A stretch of DNA of 64,000 nucleotides from Streptomyces tsukubensis (GTDB lineage Bacteria; Actinomycetota; Actinomycetes; Streptomycetales; Streptomycetaceae), in NCBI RefSeq assembly GCF_003932715.1, contig NZ_CP020700.1, forward strand, positions 5,726,501 through 5,790,500. Reading direction: 5' to 3'. The notes beneath the pieces were generated by a model, which was not told where the DNA came from, made no database searches, and worked only from the letters and a program-made list of their open reading frames with translations. Positions 49,737-57,800 of this stretch are shown piece by piece. The translations under genes were made by a program, and so were the position numbers. Within the stretch, counting starts at the first letter, position 1; each line of letters begins with the position of its first letter.

Positions 49737-51525
49737 TCATGCGGCGGGTCCGAGGTCGTGGCGGCCGAGGGCCTTTGGCGAGGGCCCGCTCGGTGATCCC
49801 GGCCGTCGCCGCAGCGGAGGCCGCGCCGTGCCGGGCGGCGTCCGGCTCCTTGTACCAGGGCTTCAGATCGAGGAGGGCGGGGCGGATGCCGGTGGCCAGC
49901 AGCAGCGCCGAGCCCTTCTGGAGCGCGCGGATCGCGTCCGCTGGCAGTACCCGTTCCTGCCGCATCGAGACTGACGTCGACTTGCCCGACTCGCTCGTGG
50001 AGACGGACACCGTGCGGACGTCGTGGTCGCCGACGAGACGGCTCAGCTTGTCGGCGAAGTCCGCGTCATCGATACCGGAGCCGATCAGCTTGACCGTCGC
50101 CGCGGACCACAGCGCGTCCATCCCGCTCTCACCCCAGACCCGCACCCCCTGCCGGTACGACTGGAGGATCGTCACCGGGATCACGCCCCGGGACCCCAGG
50201 TGGGAGTAGAGGTCGGGCAAGTCCTGGATCTTGCACACGTTCGCCGCCTCATCGAGGATCGCGAGCAGGCAGGGGTCGAGGCGTCCGCCGTCGCGCTCGG
50301 CCTGGATCACCGCCGCCCGCATCACCGCGTCGGCCGCCGCCGCGATGATTGCCGAAGCGGAGCCGCCGCCGTCCTTCGACAGCAGGAACAGCGTGTCGCG
50401 GCGGGTGGCGAACGCGTCCGGGCGGAACTCGGCGATCTTCTCCGACCGGCGGGGCGGGGTGACCCAGGCGGCGATCTCCGGGTCGAGGAGGCAGCTCGCG
50501 TACTGACGGGCGGTCTCGTAGATGCCGTCGCGGGTTTCGACGGCACCGGCCACGGTGCCCTGGAGCTGCGCGGCGACCGCGTTCAGCCCCGCATCGTGCA
50601 GGAGATCGACCGGGGTCCGGTCCGCAGGGGAGGCGAGCCAGGCCAGGACGTCGGTGATCGGCCGCCCGTCCGTGGCCGCCGCCAAGAACAGAGCGGTCAG
50701 CGTGTTCGCGGCGGCCGTCGACCAGAAGTCCCCCGCACTGGATTCGTCCACCGAGGCGGTGACGAAGTGCCCGGCCAGCCGCCGGGCCCCGGCCAGATCG
50801 TGGGCGTCGGCGAGGATGTCCCACCACATCTCCCGAGGGGCGTGGGCGATCTGCTGCGGGTCCAGCGTCCACACGGTGCCGACCTCGGCCCGAGCCGTGG
50901 CGGTGGCAGTGAAGGCGTCGTTCGCAGCTTTGTTGCTGGTCAGCAGCACCGGACCGGGGGCCCGCAGGATAGCCGGGATCGCCAGACCGGACGTCTTCCC
51001 CGACCGCGGGGCCATGATCGCCAGCAGCACGTCCTCCCACGACGACCGCACCTCCGCCCGCCCCGGCTTCAGCGTCCCCAGCAGCACCCCGCGGTCGTCC
51101 GGCGCCACGTCCTTCGGCCGGGTGCCCTTCAGGCTCGGCCGCAGCCCGATCGCCTTCGCCGCGCTCTCCTTCGGCAGCAGCGCGGACAGGTCCCGGGCAG
51201 TTGCCAGGCCGCTGGTGCTGCCACACCAGCGCAGCCAGAGCTTCGCGCCGAAGAACCCGCCGGTGAACAGGACGAGGGCGGGCAGGACCCGGCACCCGGC
51301 GATGAGCGCCGCCTCGGGCAGGCCCGGCCACACCTCCTCGGGCCGGATCAGGGCGGCGGCGGGATCGTAGGGGACCCAGGCCCCGGTGCCGACGAGGAGG
51401 TTGGCGAGGTTACCGAACAGCCATGTCAGGAACCCGGCCCCCATACCGAGCGCGGCTGCGCCGAGCATCAGATAGAGGAGGAAGTCGGTCCCGGTGGTGG
51501 CCGAGGGCGGACGAGAAGAAGACAC
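49737..51525 (-). CDS. VirD4/TraG-like type IV coupling protein, 3' frameshift
   Basis: About 595 residues. Two N-terminal transmembrane segments (~14-46, 72-95), Walker A APRSGKT (172-178), Walker B LLAILDEAANV and the TraG/TraD C-terminal region (GSRGVIPVTILQSYRQG). It links relaxosome and channel by ATP-driven substrate transfer. After RALAK the frame runs on into odd sequence to 49525, across the next gene; deleting one A of the AAA at 49774-49776 gives ALGRHDLGPAA and a stop at 49737, which I take as the real end. Only the last residues are affected. Confidence 0.87.
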
Positions 51526-51610
51526 AGAGCAGTCCCAGACAGAGCAGGCGGACGGGCGGCGGGGCGGGGACGGCCCGGGGCTCTGGTGACCACGAACACG
51601 ACGAACTCCT

Positions 51611-52063
51611 TCAGTGACGGCGGGAGGCGGAGGAGGGCGGGGCGGTGGCGGACGGGCGGCTCGCCGCAGGTACGGTCTGCTCCGGAACGGCGGGCGCGCG
51701 GGTGGTCGCGGCGGGTGAGGTGGCGGTGGCCGCCGCGCTCCGATCGGCCCGGCTGGTGCGGACCTCCGTCAGCACGGCCCGGTACGCCTCCTCGGAGAAC
51801 AAAGCTGGGTCGAGTTCCGCGCCGAACCCGGCGGCCCACAGGAGAACCGCCGCGCGGGTGGCCCGCCTCTTCTCCTCCTCAACGGAGAGGCCCTCGGGCA
51901 GCTCGTGCCACACATGCAGCGGCGGCACCGAGTTCTCGGTGAACCCGCACTCTCGCAGGACCTGGTGGGCGAGGGAATCGGTGGCGTCGGCAATGACCTC
52001 GCTGCTCAGGGGCTTGCGGTAGATCGCGGTGTCGGTGCCGGACGCCTCATGGCGGAGGGACAC
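51611..52063 (-). CDS. Hypothetical protein, domain A alone plus tail
   Basis: 150 residues from GTG 52063. The first ~100 residues (SLAHQVLRECGFTENS, RRATRAAVLLWAAGFGAELDPALF) are clearly related to the first halves of the 52582 and 56055 proteins, here called domain A. The Ala/Thr/Pro tail ends PPSSASRRH. First gene upstream of the coupling protein (86-bp gap). Confidence 0.65.
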   Translation of the reverse strand: MSLRHEASGTDTAIYRKPLSSEVIADATDSLAHQVLRECGFTENSVPPLHVWHELPEGLSVEEEKRRATRAAVLLWAAGFGAELDPALFSEEAYRAVLTEVRTSRADRSAAATATSPAATTRAPAVPEQTVPAASRPSATAPPSSASRRH

Positions 52064-52096
52064 GCAGGAACCTTTCAGCAGGGAAAACGGGGGTGG

Positions 52097-52567
52097 TTAC
52101 CGGGTCCGGCCCCGGTCCGGGATGGTGGCGGTGGACGGTGCCGGGGCCGACGGTGCGGCGGGCGAGGCGGCGACGGTCCGGCCGGTGAGGGCGGGGGACT
52201 GGGCACGGGCGACTTCCCGCAGTCCCGGTCCCTGGCTGGCGGTCAGGGCTTGGAGGGCATCCGCGGTGGTGGCGAGTTCGGTCTGGAGGTCGCCCAGGTG
52301 CTCGGCTGCGGAGGCCAGTTGGTGCCAGAGCCGGTAGGCCGGATCGCTCTCGGCCATGGACACGATCAGGGACTGGGCGTGCTCCCCGACGGCCCAGAGG
52401 ACGGAGGCCGCCTTGCCCAGCGCTCCGTGATCGGGGTCGAAGAACGGCCGCACCTCGGCGGCGACCGCGCTCGTCTCGTCCGCCTCCAGCAGGCGGTCGG
52501 TCAATGAGGCCAGGGCGGTGTTGGCGAGTCCGGCGGCGTTGGTGGCCGGGGGCGGGACGGTGGTCAT
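52097..52567 (-). CDS. Hypothetical protein, helical domain B plus tail
   Basis: 156 residues from ATG 52567. A helical body (FFDPDHGALGKAASVLWAVGE, LWHQLASAAEHLGDLQTEL) resembles the second half of the 52582 and 56055 proteins (domain B). The tail VARAQSPALTGR continues Ala/Pro-rich and ends IPDRGRTR. Confidence 0.65.
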   Translation of the reverse strand: MTTVPPPATNAAGLANTALASLTDRLLEADETSAVAAEVRPFFDPDHGALGKAASVLWAVGEHAQSLIVSMAESDPAYRLWHQLASAAEHLGDLQTELATTADALQALTASQGPGLREVARAQSPALTGRTVAASPAAPSAPAPSTATIPDRGRTR

Positions 52568-52581
52568 GCGGTACCTCCTGG

Positions 52582-53322
52582 TCAGCGGGAACGGGGTGGG
52601 ATACGGCCCGGAGCGGGTACGGGGTTCACCGCGGGCTGGGCTTCACCCGAGGGCGGGGCCGCAGCCCTGGCCGGTGCCGTGGCGTAGTAGCCGGTCACCT
52701 GGGCCCGCCACCCCGGGGCAGCAGCACCGGAGCACAGGGAGCGCAGCTCGCCGGCGGTCTCATCGAGGTCGTCGGAGATCGTGGTGAGTGCTTCGGCGGC
52801 GGCCTCGAACGCGTCCGCCACCTCCCAGCCCTCGTTGGCGCCGACGTCCCTGACCACCTCGACGGCGGTCTCGAAGAACTGCGACAGCCGCACCAGGACA
52901 CCGTCGTGCGGGTCGAGGACGTGCTCCGCGAGATCCGCTGCCTCCGCCGGAGACCGGGCGGCGCCGAGCTGGTCGGTCAGGCGCAGGAGCTGCTGCCCGA
53001 GGACCCGCCGGCCACCCGGGTCGGAGGGGGTGGTGAGCCGGTCGGTGTCGAGGGTCGGGTCGAGGTCGACCCGGAAGCCGGCCGCGGTGAGCATCCTCGC
53101 CGCCGAGGTGGCCTGCCGCCTCTCGTACTCCCGGCCCATGTCCCAATGCAGCCGGTACTGCCGGGAGAGCGGGCTGTGGTCGTCGATGAACCCGGCGTGC
53201 CGCAGCATCTCCACGGCCAGATCACCGTGCTCGGCCCGCGCGAACCCGCCGTGGGGGATGGCGGCGACGTTGCCGCCCTGCTCGCGGACGATCACCACAT
53301 GCGGCTGCTCGGACTCGGACAT
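52582..53322 (-). CDS. Hypothetical protein, domains A and B plus tail
   Basis: 246 residues from ATG 53322 (GGAG upstream; an adjacent TTG at 53325 is possible). Domain A (LAVEMLRHAGFIDDHS, RRQATSAARMLTAAGFRVDLDPTL) is followed by domain B (LDPHDGVLVRLSQFFETAVEVV, AFEAAAEALTTISDDLDE) and a Pro/Ala-rich tail ending IPPRSR. Full form of a family present in several pieces in this operon. Confidence 0.68.
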   Translation of the reverse strand: MSESEQPHVVIVREQGGNVAAIPHGGFARAEHGDLAVEMLRHAGFIDDHSPLSRQYRLHWDMGREYERRQATSAARMLTAAGFRVDLDPTLDTDRLTTPSDPGGRRVLGQQLLRLTDQLGAARSPAEAADLAEHVLDPHDGVLVRLSQFFETAVEVVRDVGANEGWEVADAFEAAAEALTTISDDLDETAGELRSLCSGAAAPGWRAQVTGYYATAPARAAAPPSGEAQPAVNPVPAPGRIPPRSR

Positions 53323-53350
53323 CAAGGGCTCCAGAAAGGTGAAGGGCGGG

Positions 53351-53455
53351 TCAGAAATGGGGGTTCTCGGTGGGCCGGTCCGCCCCGGTGGCGGCGTCCA
53401 GCAGCTCCGGGAGATCCGCCGGGTCGGCCTCGCGGTGAGGTCGGCCTGGGGCGCG
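53351..53455 (-). CDS. 3' exon of an intron-interrupted hypothetical gene
   Basis: 35 codons incl. stop; encodes RAPGRPHREADPADLPELLD and ends PTENPHF. It continues in frame from the 5' exon (55604-56017) once the group II intron is removed: exon 1 ends on codon CAG, exon 2 starts with CGC. The spliced protein would have 172 residues. Confidence 0.75.
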   Translation of the reverse strand, partial: RAPGRPHREADPADLPELLDAATGADRPTENPHF

Positions 53456-55603
53456 GTACTGGCCTTTCGGCCAGCCCGTTTCCCCAGGCCGCCTCCCGAA
53501 CCGGACGTGCCCGTTACCGAGCATCCGGCTCTCCACTGTTACGTGGCGTCAGCCGAGTTGACGCGCCGCTTGCTCGGCCCACGGGGTGGGGATTCTCTCG
53601 CCGCGGAACCGGTAGCGAGTGACTTCCCTGGATGCGGCCAGATAGAGCCGCACGTTCTCCGTGGGGTCTGCCCACAGCCATCGGTCGACTTGATACCGAC
53701 GGCGCAGTTGCTTCCTGCTGGCGCGGCGGTGCTTCTTCCGTAGCCACCTTCCGACCAGCCACCACACGTAGTGGCTGAGGTAGTGGAAGGTGCGCGACGA
53801 AACGCCGTGCTGGAAGTACGCAGTCCATCCCCGCAGCACCTGATTGATCCGGCGCAGCAGGGTGCCGAGCGAGACGTTCGTGGTCTGCTTCGCGATCGCC
53901 TTCACCTTGTGCTTGACCGACGTCAACGCCTTGTCGGACGGCCAGGTGTAGACGTACCGCTTGCCGCTTCCCTTCTGCTGTTGCCGCTGGATGCGGAAGC
54001 CCAGGAAGGTGAAGCCCTCGTCGAGATGGACGACGCTCGTCTTCTCCTCCGACAGGCGCAGGCCCATCGGGGAGAGCACCTTTGTGACCTTCTGCCGGAT
54101 CGCTTCAGCGTGCGCTTTCGTCCCGGCGACCATCACCACGAAGTCGTCGGCGTACCGCACAAGGCGATACGTCGCTCCTCCGCGACGACGGTGCCGGGTC
54201 CGCGCGGTGCTGTTGCTCCCGGCCGCCTGCCACTGCTCGGCGAAGAACTCGTCGAGCACGGACAAGGCGATGTTGGCCAACAGAGGCGAGAGAATGCCGC
54301 CCTGCGGGGTGCCGGTGTCGGTGCGCCTGACCATCTGGCCCTCGGAGAGGATGCCAGCCTTCAAGAACGCCTTCACCAGCCCCAGAACGCGCTTGTCTCC
54401 GACGCGGTCTCGCACACGGCCCAATAGGGCCGTGTGGTCGATCTCGTCGAAGCACGCCGTGATGTCCGCCTCCAGGACCCAGTGATAGAGGCTGGTTCCG
54501 TAGTGGTGGATCTCGGCAATGGCGTCCTGAGCACGCCGGTTCGGGCGGAAACCGTAGGAGCACGGCTTGAAGTCCGCCTCGAAGATCGGCTCCAAGACCA
54601 GCTTGAGAGCCGCCTGCACCACCCGGTCCCGCACCGTCGGAATCCCCAGCCGGCGCAGTTTGCCACCGGCCTTCGGGATCATCCGCTCACGTACGGGCAT
54701 CGGGCGGAACGCCCCGGTCTTCAGGTCGGCCCGCAGCACGCCCAGGAACTCCTCAAGGCCGTACCGAACTTCGACACCGGTGGCGGTCAGACCGTCCACC
54801 CCTGCCGATCGGGCTCCCCTGTTGCTCCGCACCCGGCTCCATGCGATCAGCAGGAACGCCGGGTCACAGACGAGGTTGAACAGATCATCGAACCTTCGCG
54901 ACGGATCATCCGTCGCCCAACGATGCAGCTTGGCCTGGATCTCCAGTACCCGGCGTTCGGCCTTCATCAAGGCCCACTCCAGCTCGTCGGTATTCACCCA
55001 CGACCTCCTGGCATTCCAGCACCTGCACTGCGAAACAGCTGCCGCCCTTCGCCATGTGGACGGCTTTCCCGTCCTCGGACTACTACGGCGGCTCCGTCCC
55101 ACTGCGCGACTCCCGGTCGACGACGGACCTGGCCGCTCCCGCACTGGAGGTGCGGGCAGACGGCAGGCCGCGCAGCGGTTCCCACGTTCACCACAAACCG
55201 ATCGGCGGGGGTGGTGCCCAGCTCTTCCCCGGCAGCATGGCCACGCCTACGCCGCAGACCTTCGGCGTGACTCCCGACGACAGCGATCAAAACCGCCGCC
55301 GGGCGCGCCTCGTCAACCAGATACTCAGCGCCTACTGCAATCCAGCCCATATCCACCAGATTTGAGCTGGCGGTGGAGTTACGGGGGTTCAACCACTGGT
55401 TCACTCTCGTTACACCTCTCCGCCTTGCTTGCCGCACCCGGGCCGTCTGGTAGTTCCGGCCCGTCACGGCGTTGTCAGGGCTGCTTTCCGCCCTCCCCGG
55501 CGTCTCCCGGATCAGGCTGCCCTCAGCTTCACCACCCCGCTGCGACGGGGCGGCGGTGGAGTCCTTCCATCTCCACTCGGTTATGTGGCGCCTCGTGGCG
55601 CAC
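53456..55603 (-). mobile_element. Group II intron, 2148 bp, inserted in a transfer-operon gene
   Basis: Minus-strand element. 5' end GTGCG (55599-55603) matches the group II consensus. Domain V is recognisable at 53492-53531 (GAGCCGGATGC ... ACGTCCGGTTCGGGAGG). Domain VI follows and the element ends ...AGTAC (AY rule) at 53456. These boundaries leave flanking exons exactly in frame. It encodes its own reverse transcriptase. The host gene is thus split but may be restored by splicing. Confidence 0.88.
53549..54997 (-). CDS. ltrA: Group II intron reverse transcriptase/maturase
   Basis: 482 residues from GTG 54997 (GGAGG 6 bases upstream). RT blocks in order: GIPTVRDRVVQAALKLVLEPIFE, SYGFRPNRRAQDAI, ADITACFDEI (catalytic Asp), TPQGGILSPLLANI, and YADD at 282-285. 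A maturase domain follows (LRRINQVLRGWTAYF). No HNH endonuclease is seen at the C-terminus. All catalytic residues are intact, so the intron may be active. Confidence 0.95.
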   Translation of the reverse strand: MNTDELEWALMKAERRVLEIQAKLHRWATDDPSRRFDDLFNLVCDPAFLLIAWSRVRSNRGARSAGVDGLTATGVEVRYGLEEFLGVLRADLKTGAFRPMPVRERMIPKAGGKLRRLGIPTVRDRVVQAALKLVLEPIFEADFKPCSYGFRPNRRAQDAIAEIHHYGTSLYHWVLEADITACFDEIDHTALLGRVRDRVGDKRVLGLVKAFLKAGILSEGQMVRRTDTGTPQGGILSPLLANIALSVLDEFFAEQWQAAGSNSTARTRHRRRGGATYRLVRYADDFVVMVAGTKAHAEAIRQKVTKVLSPMGLRLSEEKTSVVHLDEGFTFLGFRIQRQQQKGSGKRYVYTWPSDKALTSVKHKVKAIAKQTTNVSLGTLLRRINQVLRGWTAYFQHGVSSRTFHYLSHYVWWLVGRWLRKKHRRASRKQLRRRYQVDRWLWADPTENVRLYLAASREVTRYRFRGERIPTPWAEQAARQLG

Positions 55604-56017
55604 CTGATCTATCCACCAACCGGCACGTGTCACCGGCCGCACCGCGTCCTCCACCACCGCCCACTCCGCCTCACTCGTCTCGCCCTCGGTGACAAGGACG
55701 GCGTACGCGGCGGTGACGAGCTGATGGCGGCACCGCGCACCCCAGGCCACCGCACGCTCGCCGCCCTCCAGCGGCGGCATCCGGAACTCCACCTCCCACA
55801 CCTGCGCCGCCTCGGCCTCGGCGGCCCGTTGTTCGGCCAGCCAGGAGGCGGTGGCTTCGGCGTCCTGGGTACGGGTGGTCTGCCAGCAGGCGGTGCAGTC
55901 CCGCCCGGCCAGCCAGCGGGCGTATCCCGCCCGCTGATCGGCCGGACGGGCGGAGAGGTCGGCATCGACGCTGTGCCCGCAGGCATGGTCAACGGGCCAG
56001 AGGGTCTTCACGGCCAT
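55604..56017 (-). CDS. 5' exon of an intron-interrupted hypothetical gene
   Basis: 138 codons from ATG 56017 (AAGGAG 7 bases upstream). Encodes VKTLWPVDHACGHSVDADLS, CTACWQTTRTQDAEATASWL and a C-terminal AGWWIDQ that is interrupted by the intron. Cys/His pairs (HACGH, CTAC) could bind zinc. Without splicing, translation would run ~25 codons into the intron and stop at 55529. Confidence 0.75.
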
Positions 56018-56054
56018 GAACGTGCTCCTTGTCGAACGAGAAGAGGGAAGGGGG

Positions 56055-56810
56055 TCAGCGGGCACGGCCCGGCGGGGGTACCGCCTGCCGGAGCGGCAGG
56101 GCAGCCGTGCCCGTGGGCGGCACCGGGCTGAACGGATGGCGAGGGGAGGCGGCGACGGCGGCACGGGCCCGCTCGGCATGGGCGACCACCGGCTCCGCGG
56201 ACCGCTCCACCATCTGCGCCGGGGCGTTCTGCGGGAGGGCGTCCGGCATCACCGCGAGCGAGAGCTGGACGTCGAGGAGCCGCTCGCCGAGCGTGACCAC
56301 CTGGTGCACACCGGCCCGCAGCTTCCCGGCCAGCTCCCGCCCGTGCTCGGTGCCGAGCCGCTCGCACCACCCCGCCGCCGAGGCGAAGACGTCCTCCAGC
56401 CCGGCGAAGACCCCGTGGTCCTCGTCCAGGACCGGATCCAGGGCATCGGCGACATCCATCGCCCGGACCAGCCCGGACAGCTCGGCGGTCACCGCGGTCA
56501 GCGACAGCCCCGGCAGCGGCTCCCGCACCCGCGCCCCCGCCTCGGCCGGGACCGCCGGCGGGAGCATCACCCGCGGATCGGCCACCACCGCCAGCCCCGC
56601 GTCCTGGAACTCCCGCGACGCCGACGCCACCAGCCGCAGCGACGTGTTGAACGGCGTCCCGGAGGCAAGCTGCCACAACCGCAGACGGTCGCTGTAGGCG
56701 AACCGGTGACGGCGCAGGACCTCGGCCAGGAACGGCCGCTCGTCCGCCGTCTCCGCCACCACCCCGAACTCCGAATTCGCCCCGAAGGCCACATCGGGCT
56801 CCAACTGCAT
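56055..56810 (-). CDS. Hypothetical protein, domains A and B plus tail
   Basis: 251 residues from ATG 56810; GTG codons at 56813 and 56822 are alternatives. Domain A (LAEVLRRHRFAYSDRLRLWQLASG, LVASASREFQDAGLAVVADPRVM) and domain B (LDEDHGVFAGLEDVFASAAGW) are related to those of the 52582 protein. The tail ERARAAVAASPRHPF ends VPPPGRAR. Confidence 0.65.
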   Translation of the reverse strand: MQLEPDVAFGANSEFGVVAETADERPFLAEVLRRHRFAYSDRLRLWQLASGTPFNTSLRLVASASREFQDAGLAVVADPRVMLPPAVPAEAGARVREPLPGLSLTAVTAELSGLVRAMDVADALDPVLDEDHGVFAGLEDVFASAAGWCERLGTEHGRELAGKLRAGVHQVVTLGERLLDVQLSLAVMPDALPQNAPAQMVERSAEPVVAHAERARAAVAASPRHPFSPVPPTGTAALPLRQAVPPPGRAR

Positions 56811-56914
56811 CACCAGCACCACTCCTCGGCAGCAACCTCCCCGACCGGGAGTCCGGCACGGGGAGCCCGATGATCAGGCCGGGGCCACGATTTGGAGGTG
56901 CCGGGGATTCCGGG

Positions 56915-57550
56915 TTAGCGGCCCCTGCCACCCCGCCGGTCCGGTGCACCCCCGGTTGAGGGCGCGGGAGACGGGGCTGGGACCGGCGAGGAGGAAGCAG
57001 CCTGGGGTGAGCGGGCGAGCGCGGCCCCCGCACGCAGCGAGCGGGACGGCCCCGGGTCCGGTCCTGCGAGCGGCTCGGCCGCGCGGGCGATCTCGACCAG
57101 GACGGGCGCGTTCTCGTTCCAGGTCAGGGCGTAGTGCCAGCCCTCGGCATTGCGCTCGGCCAGGGCCCGCGCCCGTACCTCTTCGGTGCGCGGGTGGCCG
57201 CGGACGAGGGCGTTCTCGACGGCGAGCCAGGTGTCGTGGACGCGCCAGCCGCCGTCGAGGGCCTCCCTCAGAGCGCGCAGCCGCTGGTCCCAGCGGCGTT
57301 CGAGGCGCTGGTCCTGGTCCAGGTCCGACAGGATGTCCTCGGCCGGGACGATCAGCACCGTCCCCTCGGTGAGGTACGGGGCGAACTGAGCCCACATGTC
57401 GGCGTCGCGCTGCTGCTGGCGCAGGCCGTACCGGTCGTCCAAGGGCCAGCCCTCGGCGTCGCACAGGCTGTCGGAGACGGCGTCCCAGTCGGCCAGCACC
57501 TTCTCCCCGGCCTCGACCGACTCGGCGAGGCGGATGAACGGCTCGTCCAC
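56915..57550 (-). CDS. Hypothetical protein with ARSP-type tail
   Basis: 211 residues from GTG 57550 (GGGGAG 8 bases upstream). Body: DEPFIRLAESVEAGEKVLADWD, MWAQFAPYLTEGTVLIVPAEDIL, RVHDTWLAVENALVRGHPRTEEV; no known family. The tail LRAGAALARSPQAASSSP continues Pro/Ala-rich to terminal RRGGRGR. Confidence 0.65.
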   Translation of the reverse strand: MDEPFIRLAESVEAGEKVLADWDAVSDSLCDAEGWPLDDRYGLRQQQRDADMWAQFAPYLTEGTVLIVPAEDILSDLDQDQRLERRWDQRLRALREALDGGWRVHDTWLAVENALVRGHPRTEEVRARALAERNAEGWHYALTWNENAPVLVEIARAAEPLAGPDPGPSRSLRAGAALARSPQAASSSPVPAPSPAPSTGGAPDRRGGRGR

Positions 57551-57552
57551 GC

Positions 57553-57719
57553 TCACCGCTCCCCGTCCCGGGCCGTACGACGGTGCTGGGCACGGTGGTC
57601 CTCGTGCCCGAAGGCGTTGGCGCCGAGGTGAACGCGGCCGTGCCCGCCTGGGCCGTGCAGGCGTTGAGGTAGAGCCGGACGAGTTTGCCGATCGCCTGGC
57701 GGAGGCGGCGTCGGGACAC
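57553..57719 (-). pseudogene. Small gene with probable 1-nt frameshift
   Basis: Starting at GTG 57719 (GGAG 10 bases upstream) the frame encodes RRRLRQAIGKLVRLYLNACT with strong codon bias, which then decays. Shifting frame near GGCC 57636-57639 (one missing G) continues as RVHLGANAFGHEDHRAQHRR and stops at 57553, just before the next gene's start. The joined ~55-residue product is more plausible than either frame alone. Confidence 0.4.
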
Positions 57720-57800
57720 CGGGGCAACGCTCCTTGTATAGAGGGGTGAAGGCGGGGCCACCGGCCGAGGACGAGCGGCCCCGCCGAAGAGCCGGTCCGG

